A stretch of 64,000 nt of DNA from Beroe forskalii (taxonomy: Eukaryota; Ctenophora; Nuda; Beroida; Beroidae), in assembly GCA_011033025.1 (NCBI GenBank), contig WFMF01000237.1:186001-250000 (forward strand), read 5' to 3'. The notes under the pieces are model-generated. The model was not told the origin of the DNA and ran no database searches. It worked only from the letters and a program-made list of their open reading frames with translations. The position numbers and the translations under genes are program-made. Of the stretch, positions 52,951 through 64,000 are shown piece by piece (position 1 is the stretch's first letter; each line of letters begins with the position of its first letter).

Positions 52951-53599
52951 CTGAATTGAAATAATATTATGTAAATTTGAGTGCAAGTGCATTGTTCCAT
53001 TGCTAAGACGATTTAATTCTTAACTAAAACTCTGAAAGGCTTGACGACACTGTGCTAAGGGCTACTCACCTAGGTTGTTAGGTTTGGTGATGTGCTTGAC
53101 AACACTTCCCTACCCACCTAGGTTGTTAGGTTTGGTGATGCTTGCGACAAATGACTCCCTACCCACCTAGGTTGTTAGGTTTGGTGATGAGCTTGACAAC
53201 ACTGCGCTACCCACCAATGTGCTTTACTGTTAGGTTTGTTGATGTGCTTTGACAACACTGCACTGCCCACCTAGGTTGTTAGGTTTAGGTTGGTGATGTG
53301 CTTGACAACACTGCACTACCCACCATTGCAGTCTTCTGTGATCAGTACAAGTGTTTTAGAGTGATTGCAGTCTTCTGTGATCAGTACAAGTTTTAGTTTG
53401 CAGTCTTCTCAGTGATTGTTTCAAGTGATTGCAGTCTGTGATCGGTGCAGGTTGTCAAGTGATTGCAGTCTTCTGTGATCAGTATACGTGTATAGCTCAG
53501 TGATTGCAGTCTTCTGTGATCATACTCCACGGTACGCCCTACCCCAACCGCTCGGTACACGCAGCTGCATTACACCACAGCAGTTTTACACCAACATGA
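51706..53599. other. Spacer at the axis of the inverted duplication
   Basis: Single-copy DNA between the arms. It holds exons e1-e3 of the left RdRP copy (51967-52950) and two minisatellite blocks (53050-53330 and 53325-53525). The last 80 bases before the right arm show no feature. Confidence 0.85.
53050..53525. repeat. Two minisatellites at the duplication axis
   Basis: The first block has about five copies of a 50-60 base unit with CACCTAGGTTGTTAGGTTTG and CTTGACAACACTG. The second block has about six copies of TTGCAGTCTTCTGTGATCAG. Together they separate left-copy exon e1 from the right arm, where upstream RdRP exons would be expected. Confidence 0.9.
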
Positions 53600-56500
53600 T
53601 GATTCCCCGGGCATTGGCAGGTGAAACAGAGCATTGACAAGGACAGAAAGAAGAATTACGACATAACTGAGGAGTGTGTCAGATTCTACCGGAGCTTACA
53701 AGCCAAGTAAATAACACAAATATCTGTATGATCTAGACATTATGTAACGGTCAATATCATGACATAATGCCAGATACGGTAACCCCAGAATCGGTCTCCT
53801 TTTCCTACTTCAAAACCTTTTCCTACTTCTTATGTGCTCTAGCACTGACCACTGACCATATCAGAGTTTGTTTTTGTGATGGTTCAATAGTTCACTGATC
53901 TGTTCAACGGCATCAACTTACCACTTTGAGCTCTGACAATGACGTCATCAACTCACCACTTTGAGCTCTGGCCTCTAATAATGACGTCATCAACTCACCA
54001 CTTTGAGCTCTGATTATGACGTCATATCGCAGGTATCAGAGGCTGTTTTTCGATGAGTTCGGTACCCAGAAGGGAGAGTGGAAGGAGCCCTGCAAGTTGG
54101 AGTGCTATAAGAAAGCCTCTGCGTGGTACCTGGCGGCGTACAAATACGTGCCTGACGAGGGTAAAGTCAAGCTTCTATCCTTCCCTTGGTGCGTCAGCGA
54201 GGTTAGTGACTGAAGTTTTGTCCTTTATGACTTCATGAAGCAATCTGGTTACCACTTTCACTTTAATGTGTTACCTGAGATTTACTCCACTCGGCTTCTC
54301 CTCGTGTTATGATTAATTCATCACATTGGACTCCGACTCGTGCGGTAAGATCCTAGGATCCGCTTAAGCACTCTACCTCGAATCTCGATTGGTAGTATTT
54401 CAACATCGTTTCTGATGCAAGTAACCCCTTCTCTGCAGGTATTTTGTGAGATTGCTAAGGAGAGGAAGGCTCAGGGTCTGGTAAAAGATAGGAAGTCCTG
54501 CACTGATCAGCTGATCATGAACATGTCCAAGTGGTTCACCGACCAGATCCCGCAAACGGTGCGTGAGCAGTGACTTGACAATTTGGAATTCTATTATATG
54601 GATGTCAAATCAGAAACATCGAATTCTGATAACCGTTATCAAGTACTTCATAATAAACACTGTCTAAAGTGGCACTGTGGTAAATGATAACCGGTTCATT
54701 GTTTGGCCAAGAGTGGGCCCTCCTATCAACTAAAGTACCTGAACTTTTCTTCTGATTTTATTTCTTATTTTCAGAAAGCTAACCCACCGCAAGCCTACAT
54801 TGAAACTAAAGAAAGATTGGCAACCTTTGTGGCGGAGTTTAATCTTATTGAGATTAGTACGCAATGTTACTGTACTTCCTCCGAATTCTGTCGCCATTTT
54901 CGTCCATATTTAGACTTCAAATTTCTTTCCTCATTTCAGAATTCAGATCACCCTGATACCTTGACAGTTTTTATTAAGTGAAATGATTTTTGATCGTACC
55001 GTATCAAATTATTTCGAATTCAGATTCACGATGACTGCTCTCCCCCACTAACACATCATCCCAGAAAGTGAGGCGTATGGGCTTCCCTTCAATCAGAACG
55101 TCATTACCTACTTCTGCAACTCATCTGCTACCGCACCTCTTGCTAAACTACAGCAGGATATGTTCGAGACACACCCTGGTAATCAGCCATCAGAGCATCA
55201 GTTTAATTTGATTACCCCCTCCCTTCCATTCAACTCTTCTTCCAGAATCATGGGTTCCCAGTCCAACCCCCTAAAATGTGCTCACTTCCCTTCCCCTTTT
55301 TATTGAACTCCCCTCATGAATCCTTCAATCTCAGGCAACCTCTTGCCCGCCCTCGCAGACCCAAAAAGCCAAAATTATCACCCCTTTTCTTAGAATCTTG
55401 GGGTTTTCCGGATGAAACTATGTCATATTCATCATATTGCGAATTTTGTTACAAATCAGTGCAATTAATTGATGTTCATGTATCTTCTCTTCAATTTCCT
55501 ATCTCCGTGATGTATCTTTGCAATTTGACAGCATTGTCAAGCCGACAATTTGTCGTGTTACAATGTACTGAATTTTGACTGTCATTAAAACATGAGATAT
55601 AGCTGATCATTACAATTCACTTGAGATGAATCAGCTCTCCCCAGATTGGGATAAGAGCTATCTCCACCTAATTGGCACGAAGGAGGTTTATCTAGCTCTC
55701 AGACATTCTCCTAGTGTCTACATTCTCAGAGGAACGGAATGTCTTAGGAAGGTATTTGTCGTGTTTCTTCTTTCAAATAAATATCTGACTGTTATGATAT
55801 TGTTAATCATGGCTGGGAAATACAGAAATTGCGTTTAGAAAACCAGTGAACTTGTATACCACTCTAAAGCTCAAATGAGTACAGGTTTTTCAACATCTTT
55901 ATTGAAAAACCCCCACCAATACCACTGCTGTATTTCAGTTATTCACGATACGCCGTTACCTGGAACATAACCCGGAACTCCAAGTACCGGCCGGCGTGAT
56001 AGTGAAATGGGTGGATTCCAACTCACTGGACGCGGAAATGCACGTACTCAACACAGACTACATCTTGCTTTTTATCATGATACTGGTTATGGTACGCGTA
56101 CTAAGTACTTGTATTGCTCTCTTAGAGCTGAGTATGCAGCTCTTTTGTCTTTGCTGAAATTTTTCCTCAAATATCTTATTATCTTCTATCAGGTATCTGA
56201 TAAAAAGTTTAAAGAAAGGTTAGATGTTGATTGTTGAAATGGGAGGGGTATACAGCTCTTATAAAGTTTTATACGGTAAAGTCCCTCTGTCCATTAATAA
56301 TCTCACAAGGTAACCAATTCAAAAAACTTGATTTGCTCATTATAACTTTATTAATGTCGATTGTAAACAATTCTTCTGTCTCCAGGAGAAGGAAATAGAA
56401 CCCATCAACATAGACTACGACTCCTCTCCTACTAAGGCATCCCTTCCCTCATCCCTCCAATCCGTCCATCCCCTCCTTGATCCCCTGTGTGAGGCTCCCC

Positions 56501-59500
56501 CTGTCCCTCTGGTAACCACTCTCCAGCCCAAGTCCGCCGAACTCTACTTCCTCTTCCTCAAAAGTGTGATCTACGGGAAAGCGGTCCAGGACCTCAATGA
56601 ATTCCCCTGGATCCCGGCCTCCCTCAAGGAGATGAACATGTCACTGTGTGCCATCCTCAGTGCGGAGCGGTGTGTGGTAGTGTATGATCTGTATTAGCTT
56701 ATTGTGGGAATGTCTTGGACCCGAAGTGGGGAATGTTAGAGGAAATATATGGGGTATGGAAGGAGTGCAAGGTACCTAGTCAATATTATACTATTATGGA
56801 TAACGAAATTACGACAACAACTGAAAGACAACCCTAAAATCTTGATGGTCTAAAACCACTATCTTTGTGTAGTTGCATCTTGTGGAGAATAGGAATTTCA
56901 GGCCTGCCACCCCTTAGATTTTTTGAATGTGAAGACATGGTTCCCCACAGGACGAAGTTTGTGAGCTATGCGATGAGGGAGTACCACGAAACATGCTACT
57001 TCCTCTTCAGCAAGGAACAAGATGGATCTGACCTCGCTAGACGGAGAGGTATCCAACTCTCATTTCGTTGCCTTGTTGGTCTCAAAGTTTTGACACTGAT
57101 GGTCCATTGGTCCATGTGCCATCTCTTTTAATAGTTTAAGAAACCCTGATCATTATGCTCCCGTATCTCAAATTTGAGTGCAATAATCATCTGATAACAT
57201 ATCCCATTCGCTATCTGATCGCTCATCATATACTGTTTGTGGTCAGGTAAACGTAACAAGATAGCGAAGTACAAGCCTGGTTTTGTGTATCCTGTGTGTT
57301 ACGATACAGAGTTGTGCGCGCAGCACCTTCACAAACATTCCAATGTGGAAGTCAACATGCGCCGAACCAACATGCAACGCTCCCAGGTAATAAAACTGTG
57401 AGTTTCAGAACGCACTTTGACTGGCATTGTCACATGATCATCGTTTTAAATAAGTCACTAAAAATGACCACTACCTTACGAGACATATCTAAAAGGTACG
57501 AAATATGAGGATTTTTGAAAAAAATCCCCATACAGTCGAACCCCAAAAATTTCGATCCTTAGAACTATTGTCCAATATTATTTTATCTGATAAGGTATCT
57601 CTCCTTCTCAGATTATTGTAATTGAAGTGTGGGGTAATACTCCAGAAATTCTCCAAGATGTCACTGAGTCCATGCAACGACCTCTCAAAAGCGAGACATT
57701 TCAACGTGCCAGCCGATTATGTTAGTTACAACTTACAATGGCTACTTATTCAGATTGTTTCTTACAACTTTGTAAGTGTTATAATTTTGCGTTTTTTGTA
57801 AAGTGAAAGTTTTGATTCAACTTAAAACTTTAAAATTGCCAAATTAACAAACTGAGTTCAACGGTTTTCAGCTAATGATATACAAGTAGAAGGCAGTCAT
57901 CGTATTTACCTCGGAGATATAGTTGATAACAAAAATAAACAAGTCCAGTGCGCGTACCAGACTAAAGATGGCTACAAGATCCTTCAGAACTTCCAAATCT
58001 TAGATCTTTCCAATTGGTCAAATCTAGCGAACTCTGCCAGTCTCTTTCTCATGGATCGCATAAAGGTTATTATTAAGCATGGAACTTTTCGAACAGTTCA
58101 CCCGAACACTACTAATTTAGCAACGACATAATTTGATATTTGATAGCCAAATCTAATTGGTGTTCATACTGTGCCAGATCATGTCAAGCTTCAACTTTTA
58201 TATTTTCCAAACATTTCAAACAAGATCACCACTGTGATGACGCTAGGTTATCAGAGAAAAACACAACGTGTACGCGCACGGCGTTCTCTCGGCTACGTGC
58301 GAGTTCGGTCGCTTCGGAGACTTCCGGAACAGTTTCGAGATGACCGGTAACAAGTGTGTGTACGTAGACACACTACAGACAGCCAGCACAGACCAGGAGA
58401 TGTTGTTAGATACGCTAAAGAAGCTGGGGTTTGTGAAGAAGGCAGAGTTCTCAAGAGTGAGGTGAGACGATGCTTTTACGAATTAAGCATAAATGAGTGA
58501 CAAGTGACAACGTTATTTTTGCATATGATTGAAAAATGACACCGGAATTTTAACATTATAAGTCAAAAGTGACAGTGGAATTTTAGCATTATAAGTAAGA
58601 AGTGACAGTGGAATAGTTGCATATTTGTGAAAAGTGACACCGGAATTTTTGCATATATGATTGAACAGTGACTACAGAATATCCACCCTTGCCTTTATCA
58701 GGTACACCTTCCAAAGCGAAGATAAGGTAGCAGTTACCTTGCACCTAAGTGTGGGGACTGACAACAAACTAACCCTGGACAACCTAACCTGGGCAGACAT
58801 GACCTGGTGTGAGATGCACCTTAACACAAACCGGAACAGTAAGGCTGCAAGACACAGAGACCTCATCTTCAGCATAACATCGTACGTGATTACATGTCAC
58901 ATCGAACGTGTAGTGTCACATTGTATGTGATATTACGTGTAGGTGTCCCATCGTACGGGATATAACGTGTAGTGTCATATCGTACGCTGTTATTTCGATC
59001 GTGAGAAAGTTTGAATAAAATATTAATTACCAAGTGAATTTTAAAAACCGTGTTGATATGTAAATTTATCAATTAATAAGTCATTATTGCAGGTGCGCTA
59101 GTTTAACTGGTGAGGAGTTAAAGAAAACTAAAACGTGGAAGAATCTGGAGAGTAATTTGGATAGCATTATTCAATGGATCCCATCACACGAGAGTAAGTA
59201 ATGAAACTTATAAACTTCTTCTTTGTTCAAAATTTTATCTACCAGCTTTCGAAGAAAGATGTTTTTATCCGCCCTTGAATTGTCTTATGTTTACAACAGG
59301 AAGTTCGATTCCATTCGGATTGGTAATTTTCCTAAAATGTTCCATTAGGCCATGGTATGCGGATCGCTGGGAAAGCTCGAGTTACAAAGGAACGTTTGGA
59401 CAAGGCTGCTGCAGAGAAATCGTATGAGTTAGTTGAAACTGAGATAGTTAAACAATATGCGCTCACTGGGTCGCCCTACACTCGACTATCTAAGGTTTGA

Positions 59501-59560
59501 TAATCTATGAACAGTATTCTTTATTAATTGTGCAAACTTTCATCAACTAAAAGGAATTTC
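53600..59560. repeat. Right arm of a large inverted duplication
   Basis: Mirror of 43615-51705. Exons are nearly identical and of equal length except one 6-base in-frame difference. The introns align but carry many substitutions and small indels. Confidence 0.95.
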
Positions 59561-59855
59561 ATCAAATTTCCAGTTCTGATTCCAAGTGCATAGCCGTAAA
59601 TCTACTTAAAAAGGTGTACTGAATAGTGAATAAGTAGTATGATCATGATGATACAATCAAATGAGCAAATGATGTGAAGAATTCAACCACTTATTTCAGA
59701 TCAAGTTCGAAATCATTGAACGGTGTACTGAGTCGTACAACAAGCTTGTCAAAGGTTCAAAGTACAACTATCTGCTTGCTACACTGCCTCAATTCGATCG
59801 ACAATCAACTGGACTTCTTTCTGAATTCTTTGAAACGTGCCTCAAACTGCATTAG
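53621..59855 (+). CDS. RNA-dependent RNA polymerase gene, right copy, 5'-truncated
   Basis: Exons: 53621-53706 (e4), 54033-54201, 54439-54558, 54775-54856, 55065-55178, 55645-55751, 55939-56091, 56386-56669, 56951-57048, 57247-57386, 57612-57720, 57872-58065, 58247-58461, 58702-58881, about 59093-59193, 59349-59494 and 59700-59855 (e20, TAG stop). All are open and in phase, and all donors are GT, including e16 (GTGAGA at 58462). The encoded chain starts inside the RdRP C-terminal region (RLFFDEFG, KASAWYLAAYKY, LLSFPWCVSE). It then runs through about 700 residues I cannot assign. e20 gives FEIIERCTESYNKL and ends CLKLH. e1-e3 and everything upstream are absent, because the spacer joins at 53600. 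It cannot be an active polymerase by itself. It could be a pseudogene, or a transcribed fragment of the unrecognised C-terminal region. Confidence 0.7.
53915..54022. repeat. ~40-base tandem repeat with CRE-like site, right arm
   Basis: Mirror of 51280-51393, with ACTCACCACTTTGAGCTCTG units and TGACGTCATCA between them. Copy boundaries differ from the left arm. Confidence 0.8.
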
Positions 59856-61382
59856 CATTTGGGTTTAGCATTTGATAATTAAACTTGATTTTATACCCCT
59901 TAATGATTAAACTTGCTTTTGAATATTATTTCTATCGAGCTGTATTTAGTAATGTTGTGTTAAACATGTTTTAGAAATAAGTTAGGCGTGTTTAGGGATT
60001 TGTTTGCAATTTTTATGTGACGATAAGGTCTTAAAGAGTTTATCGAGCATTTTATTGCTCAAGTTTTATATTATAATTACTGAAGATGAACAATATGCAG
60101 AATATTTTTACAGCTGTTAAATTGGTCGATAGATTGTTTATAAATTGATTTGAGTAAATTCTGATATTCCTCTTATATATTGCGAACTCGTTTAGTGAAA
60201 CAAGGAGTTATTAATCAAAATATTTTCAATGATCGACATCATCTTCAGTTCTCAAATTTGATTGTATAAAGTAGTGTTGTAAAGTTGTATAAAGTAGTGT
60301 TGTAAAGTTAAACTTTACAACACTACTTTATACAATCAAAGTTGTATAAAGTAGTGTTGTAAAGTTAAACTTTACAACACTACTTTATACAATCAAATTT
60401 GAGAACTGAAGATGATATCGATCATTGAAAATATTTTTGATTAATAACTCCTTGTTTCTCTTAACGAGTTCGCAATATATAAGAGGAATATCAGAATTTA
60501 CTCAAATCAATTGAAACAATGCGACTCTTGAGTATAACCCCTCTTATCTGAAGCAATAGATTGTTTATAATTGCGCAAATTTGAAACTGGGCATTTCTGT
60601 AATTCTGGACAAATGCATATCGCTGACAGCCAAGCGTTTCTGGGCTAATTTAATCCGTTCGACGCGATCGTCGTATGACTTTTTTGTGCAACAGATGCGC
60701 AGATTTCCAATTTGCGCGCGCGGCGTGGGAATTTTATTTTAGCGGTTCTTCTTAATTAGAATGATTCACGATTGTTATGAAAGTTAAAACAACTAATTAT
60801 TGTTGATAATGATTTATAATTTATTCCTCATCAATTTATGCATTCGAAATTATCAAATGTGTCCCATTCTTTCCTTTCACCATCATGAAATATTTATCAT
60901 TGCCCATGTTTCACTCATATTGAAGAGTAATGAATGAAGTTTAAAGTTCTGTCACCTAATTATCTAGACGCTTAAAAGTTAAGAGCTTCAATATTTTGTT
61001 TACTTTCACCACTGACATGAATTTATTTGCAACCCTAGATTAATCCCTTGATATTTTCATAGCAGATGTTCGGTTACATCTTTGAAAGCCTGCAGCAAGT
61101 CGGATGCCTGACGTTGCATGCACAATTTATGGAAGAATTCATTGAAGTCAGATTCCGGTTACAGAGAATATCATCCAACCGCATGCTTGCCAAATGAGAA
61201 CAAGTGGAGAACAAAATAACAAAATATGAGGAATAGAAATATTCCCGGCTGTTTTGATAAAGGAGCAATGTAAGTCGTTCGATCCCCATTATTTATATTA
61301 TTTCTGTAGCCGCCTAAGATTAATTTTGCCATCATTTCGACATTTCAAATTGTTCAATAATCCGTAAAGTTTGATTTTCGTG
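59856..61382. other. Intergenic, RdRP copy to secreted protein gene
   Basis: AT-rich and without exons that I can support, apart from the fold-back element at 60143-60512. A GC-rich CGCGCGCGG patch lies near 60715. Confidence 0.6.
60143..60512. repeat. Nested fold-back element, 370 bases
   Basis: The outer arms start AATTGATTTGAGTAAATTCT and end with its reverse complement. They enclose alternating direct and inverted copies of TATAAAGTAGTGTTGTAAAG, giving two perfect inner palindromes. No frame is open across it. Confidence 0.9.
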
Positions 61383-62845
61383 ATGATTATCCAAACATAT
61401 GTAAGTATGTTTACATCAAGTCAAGTTTTGTTCTAAATCCAACTCACTTTTCAGGTTCATACATTTTGTTTTCATTGCGTTTGAAGGCTGATTTAAGTCA
61501 CCTAGTGTCACTGAGGCCTGACATGGTATAAATTTCAAATTCTACCCCGTTTCAGGTTGTAGCTTTTCTCATTGTGTTAGCTCTCACTACTCATGGAAAG
61601 ACTCGTCCGCAAGATACAAGTCTCGCAGACTTACTTTTCACCATTGATATCTACTGCAACAGTAATGCAGAGTGCGTAGACAACTGTTTCTTCGATCTGA
61701 TTTCTTTTGTTGGAGGAGCAGATTATTTATCTGGTAAAGCGCGTTTTTGACTTCTTTTAATTGAAAAATAAATGATAATTTATGTTTACCGATTGCCTCA
61801 ACATGATGAATTTATCAAAATCAACATAAATTCTTAAAATAATTTTTGCAGATCAAAACTCATCGAAGAGTCGTGAAACAGTGCTTCTAGAAGCAATGGA
61901 CGATAAATGTGGTCCGGATCATGATTGTCTGTCTCTACTATACTTTACACTTCAACAGCGAGTCGTTGAACCTAATCGAAACGGTAAGAACTGCCATTCA
62001 CTGAACATAAAAATCAACAATTCAATTTAACGATCAGAATAATTATTGATCTTTCAAACCTATCGATCAAACTACGTTTTCAGAATCGCCAGGAAATGAA
62101 GTAGAAGAATCTGATTTGAATGAAAAGATCGTCCCAACAGCGAGCACGACTTCAGATGATGACGACACTGCCGATAAACCCAGCCCGGTAGAAATCACTG
62201 AGGATCAAGTTGTCAGCAGAACAAGAAGTGGCATTTCAATAACTATACGCACAGGAAATTAATATCAACGATTTGAGTGGGATAGAAAATGAAGGGCCCA
62301 GCGATTTGGCATCTGAGCGAAGTGATGATGTTGAAAAGGAAGACAACGTTCCAACTGAAGTGAGAGAATCTGAAGAATTTCCTACCACATATCAAATGAA
62401 ATCTAGCACTGAAAATGTGAACGCTGCTCCCACTGACGAATTTGATTTAGATTGGGTCGGGATTGAATTGGAAGATAGTATTACGACTGATACTCCTGTG
62501 TTAGATGTTACTGACGAATTCACCCCTGATTCTGATCTTTTGACTATTGACTATGAAGGTGTACTGCTTGAAAACTTGGCTAGTGAGAAGACCGTGAATG
62601 AAGATGGAACGGGTATATCACCAGGAAAAGTCTACATTGATTGGGATGGAAATGAATTGAACGAAAAGATTCCTACCGATAGCAAAGCTGAGAAACACAC
62701 AACTGAATCTTATTCCGAGTATGCCAGCTTTCCAGAAGAAAATTCATTCCACGATGATAAAAATTCTGAAGATGAGAATTACGAGCGCATAAAAGCACTG
62801 CTTCGTGAAGACTACGATTTCGGTTACTGGGAACCTGAACATTGA
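61383..62845 (+). CDS. Secreted acidic protein, family not recognised
   Basis: Five exons in phase: 61383-61400, 61556-61733, 61852-61983, 62084-62187 and 62255-62845. The ATG at 61383 opens a short exon. Joined to exon 2 it gives MIIQTYVVAFLIVLALTTHG, a typical cleaved signal peptide. The mature N-terminal part holds five cysteines in two groups (YCNSNAECVDNC and DDKCGPDHDC), perhaps a small disulphide module. The rest is strongly acidic, rich in Asp, Glu, Ser and Thr, with two similar stretches (FDLDWVGIELED and VYIDWDGNELNE) that suggest an internal repeat. The C-terminus is DYDFGYWEPEH. The last intron (62188-62254, 67 bases, GTAGAA...CAG) keeps the frame when removed. If retained, translation stops at 62260. 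Acidic secreted proteins can bind calcium or matrix; that is inference only. Confidence 0.6.
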
Positions 62846-63045
62846 ACCTTCTGATGCAAATAGAGGTAATTTCAACATTTTTCTCATCTCATGGCATAGG
62901 AACATTTTATCATACAAATAATTTTTGTTCCATATGTATTTTTTGCAAAGAACAGATTTAGTTAGCTACAAAATACTAAACGTACTTGTATAAGAGATTA
63001 TTCGATCTGATATGACATTAAACTATCAAAATACTTATAGGTTTT

Positions 63046-63051
63046 AATAAA
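63046..63051 (+). terminator. Polyadenylation signal AATAAA
   Basis: AATAAA about 200 bases after the stop of the secreted acidic protein gene, in an AT-rich 3' region. It is the first good signal downstream. Confidence 0.5.
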
Positions 63052-63375
63052 GTAAAAATCAAATATTTTCAAAACAACATTAAAACTTTTTAACGTACTC
63101 ATCTAAATATCTTCGAAGCAATGTGCTGTGGAATACTTGTATATCAAAATCAAAAACCAATGTTAAACGATCAAAAATCAACTAAATTTTGAATTATCCC
63201 GTTACAGCTAGGCGGTTTTTCGAGAGTTTTTCTCTAAACTTGAATTTCATTCCTTTCATCTTCTCATCAAAAAATCTTCCTTCGATTCTTTCCCAATTTA
63301 ATGCTTTTTTCGGTAAACTCTACCTCTTTCAAGGATTATCAAGAGGCTGCATTTTTCTTGAAAGTTTCACACTTT

Positions 63376-63978
63376 GAAGTTTTTCTTGAGTCTCGATTGG
63401 TTAGCTATGATGTACTCTGAGAAAGTCTGTACGTTAGGGTTGAGAGCCTGCGTGGTCCTGACGTCTCGTAAGGGTGCGTAGTGGCAGTGGAAGTCGAGGA
63501 CTGCGGCAAGTTCTCTGTTGTTCTTCTTGTTCTTCTGATACTCCTTCATCGTCGTCTGGGGAAGGTAGAGCACGTCATGGTTATTAACGCAGTTTATTGT
63601 GGGACCGTAAATTAGAAAAAGTTGTAAATTGTAGCCTTTGAGAGCAAAGTTCGCCAGCAGCATTTTTACTGCTTTCAGTGTTCCGCCTTCACATTTCACC
63701 GGTAGACAAGATATGGATAAAGAACTATATAAGTATGTAACTATTACGAGTTCTCACCTTTCTAAATTTCATAATTTTTCTGACTTTATTAACCACATTT
63801 AACCTTTTCCCTAAGATGAAATTAACCTGTTCGTATGTCCAAGGGTTCTTTTCGTCATCGTTGAGTTTTTCGTTGACTTTCCGCACGTAGTCATTGAGAT
63901 CTATCCTGTCCACTGTAAGTCCGATGCATTTACCAATGAAAACAGTCGGACGTTCGAACGCCAGTTTTACGACCGGTC
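63376..63978 (-). CDS. Argonaute-like L1-PAZ-L2 fragment (tentative), partial
   Basis: Two minus-strand exons, about 63748-63978 and 63376-63687. The first follows a CGCAG acceptor, so more exons lie beyond the window. It reads LAFERPTVFIGKCIGLTVDR, then FILGKRLNVVNKVRKIMKFR, which resembles the Argonaute L1 region (LNVD..., then GLKV...RKYKV). The second reads NLQLFLIYGPTINCVNNHDV followed by LYLPQTTMKEY, like PAZ (YNLKL-YP--P---V----YLP-E). It then reads YAPLRDVRTTQALNPNVQ, like L2 (AP-R---I-----N-DP-V--FG). These similarities are from memory of the family and are weak. A donor at 63747 (GTAATA) with an acceptor near 63688 keeps the frame. The frame ends at 63376. I see no MID or PIWI exons on this strand in the next 3 kb, so it may be truncated, or my family call may be wrong. 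Confidence 0.4.
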
Positions 63979-64000
63979 CTGCGTGAAAATTATAAATTAA

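Overview
The window reads as nuclear DNA from an invertebrate animal. It is AT-rich, and its genes are split into many short exons with GT-AG introns. It has much minisatellite and fold-back DNA and long gene-poor stretches. It encodes ciliary proteins (TTLL1, CFAP92), a rhodopsin-family receptor and a cellular RNA-dependent RNA polymerase (RdRP). RdRP genes occur patchily in animals, so they do not identify the species, and I do not name one.

Layout: 990-3338 (+) is the 3' end of an unrecognised, probably nuclear protein. 3339-12248 is a gene-poor stretch with small palindromes and repeats. 12249-14586 (+) is a five-exon class A GPCR with a coding minisatellite that carries a frame break. 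14587-21076 has no gene I can support. 21077-36688 (-) is a CFAP92-like gene of at least 16 exons whose introns are swollen by minisatellites, a 2.6 kb insertion with a target duplication, and fold-back elements. 37614-38846 (-) is an intact, intronless TTLL1. 40119-43456 (+) is a multi-exon gene of unknown function.

The centrepiece is 43.6-59.6 kb, a large imperfect inverted duplication. The arms are about 43615-51705 and 53600-59560, with a 1.9 kb spacer. Each arm carries the same set of exons from the C-terminal part of an RdRP gene, transcribed away from the centre. The left copy keeps the end of the RdRP core (exons e1-e3 lie in the spacer) but lacks the last exon. The right copy starts at e4 and keeps the last exon. 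Neither copy shows the upstream exons that should hold the catalytic aspartates. Exon lengths match in both arms except for one 6-nt in-frame difference. The introns have diverged: the left arm has a 19-bp satellite grown from a splice donor, and a satellite-bearing insertion that removes another donor.

Downstream are a fold-back element (60143-60512), a secreted acidic protein gene (61383-62845, +), and, on the minus strand at the window edge (63376-63978), exons resembling the L1-PAZ-L2 part of an Argonaute. If that reading holds, two RNA-silencing families lie next to each other. An inverted repeat of an RdRP gene could itself make double-stranded RNA. The alternative is an assembly join of two haplotypes, and it must be excluded first.
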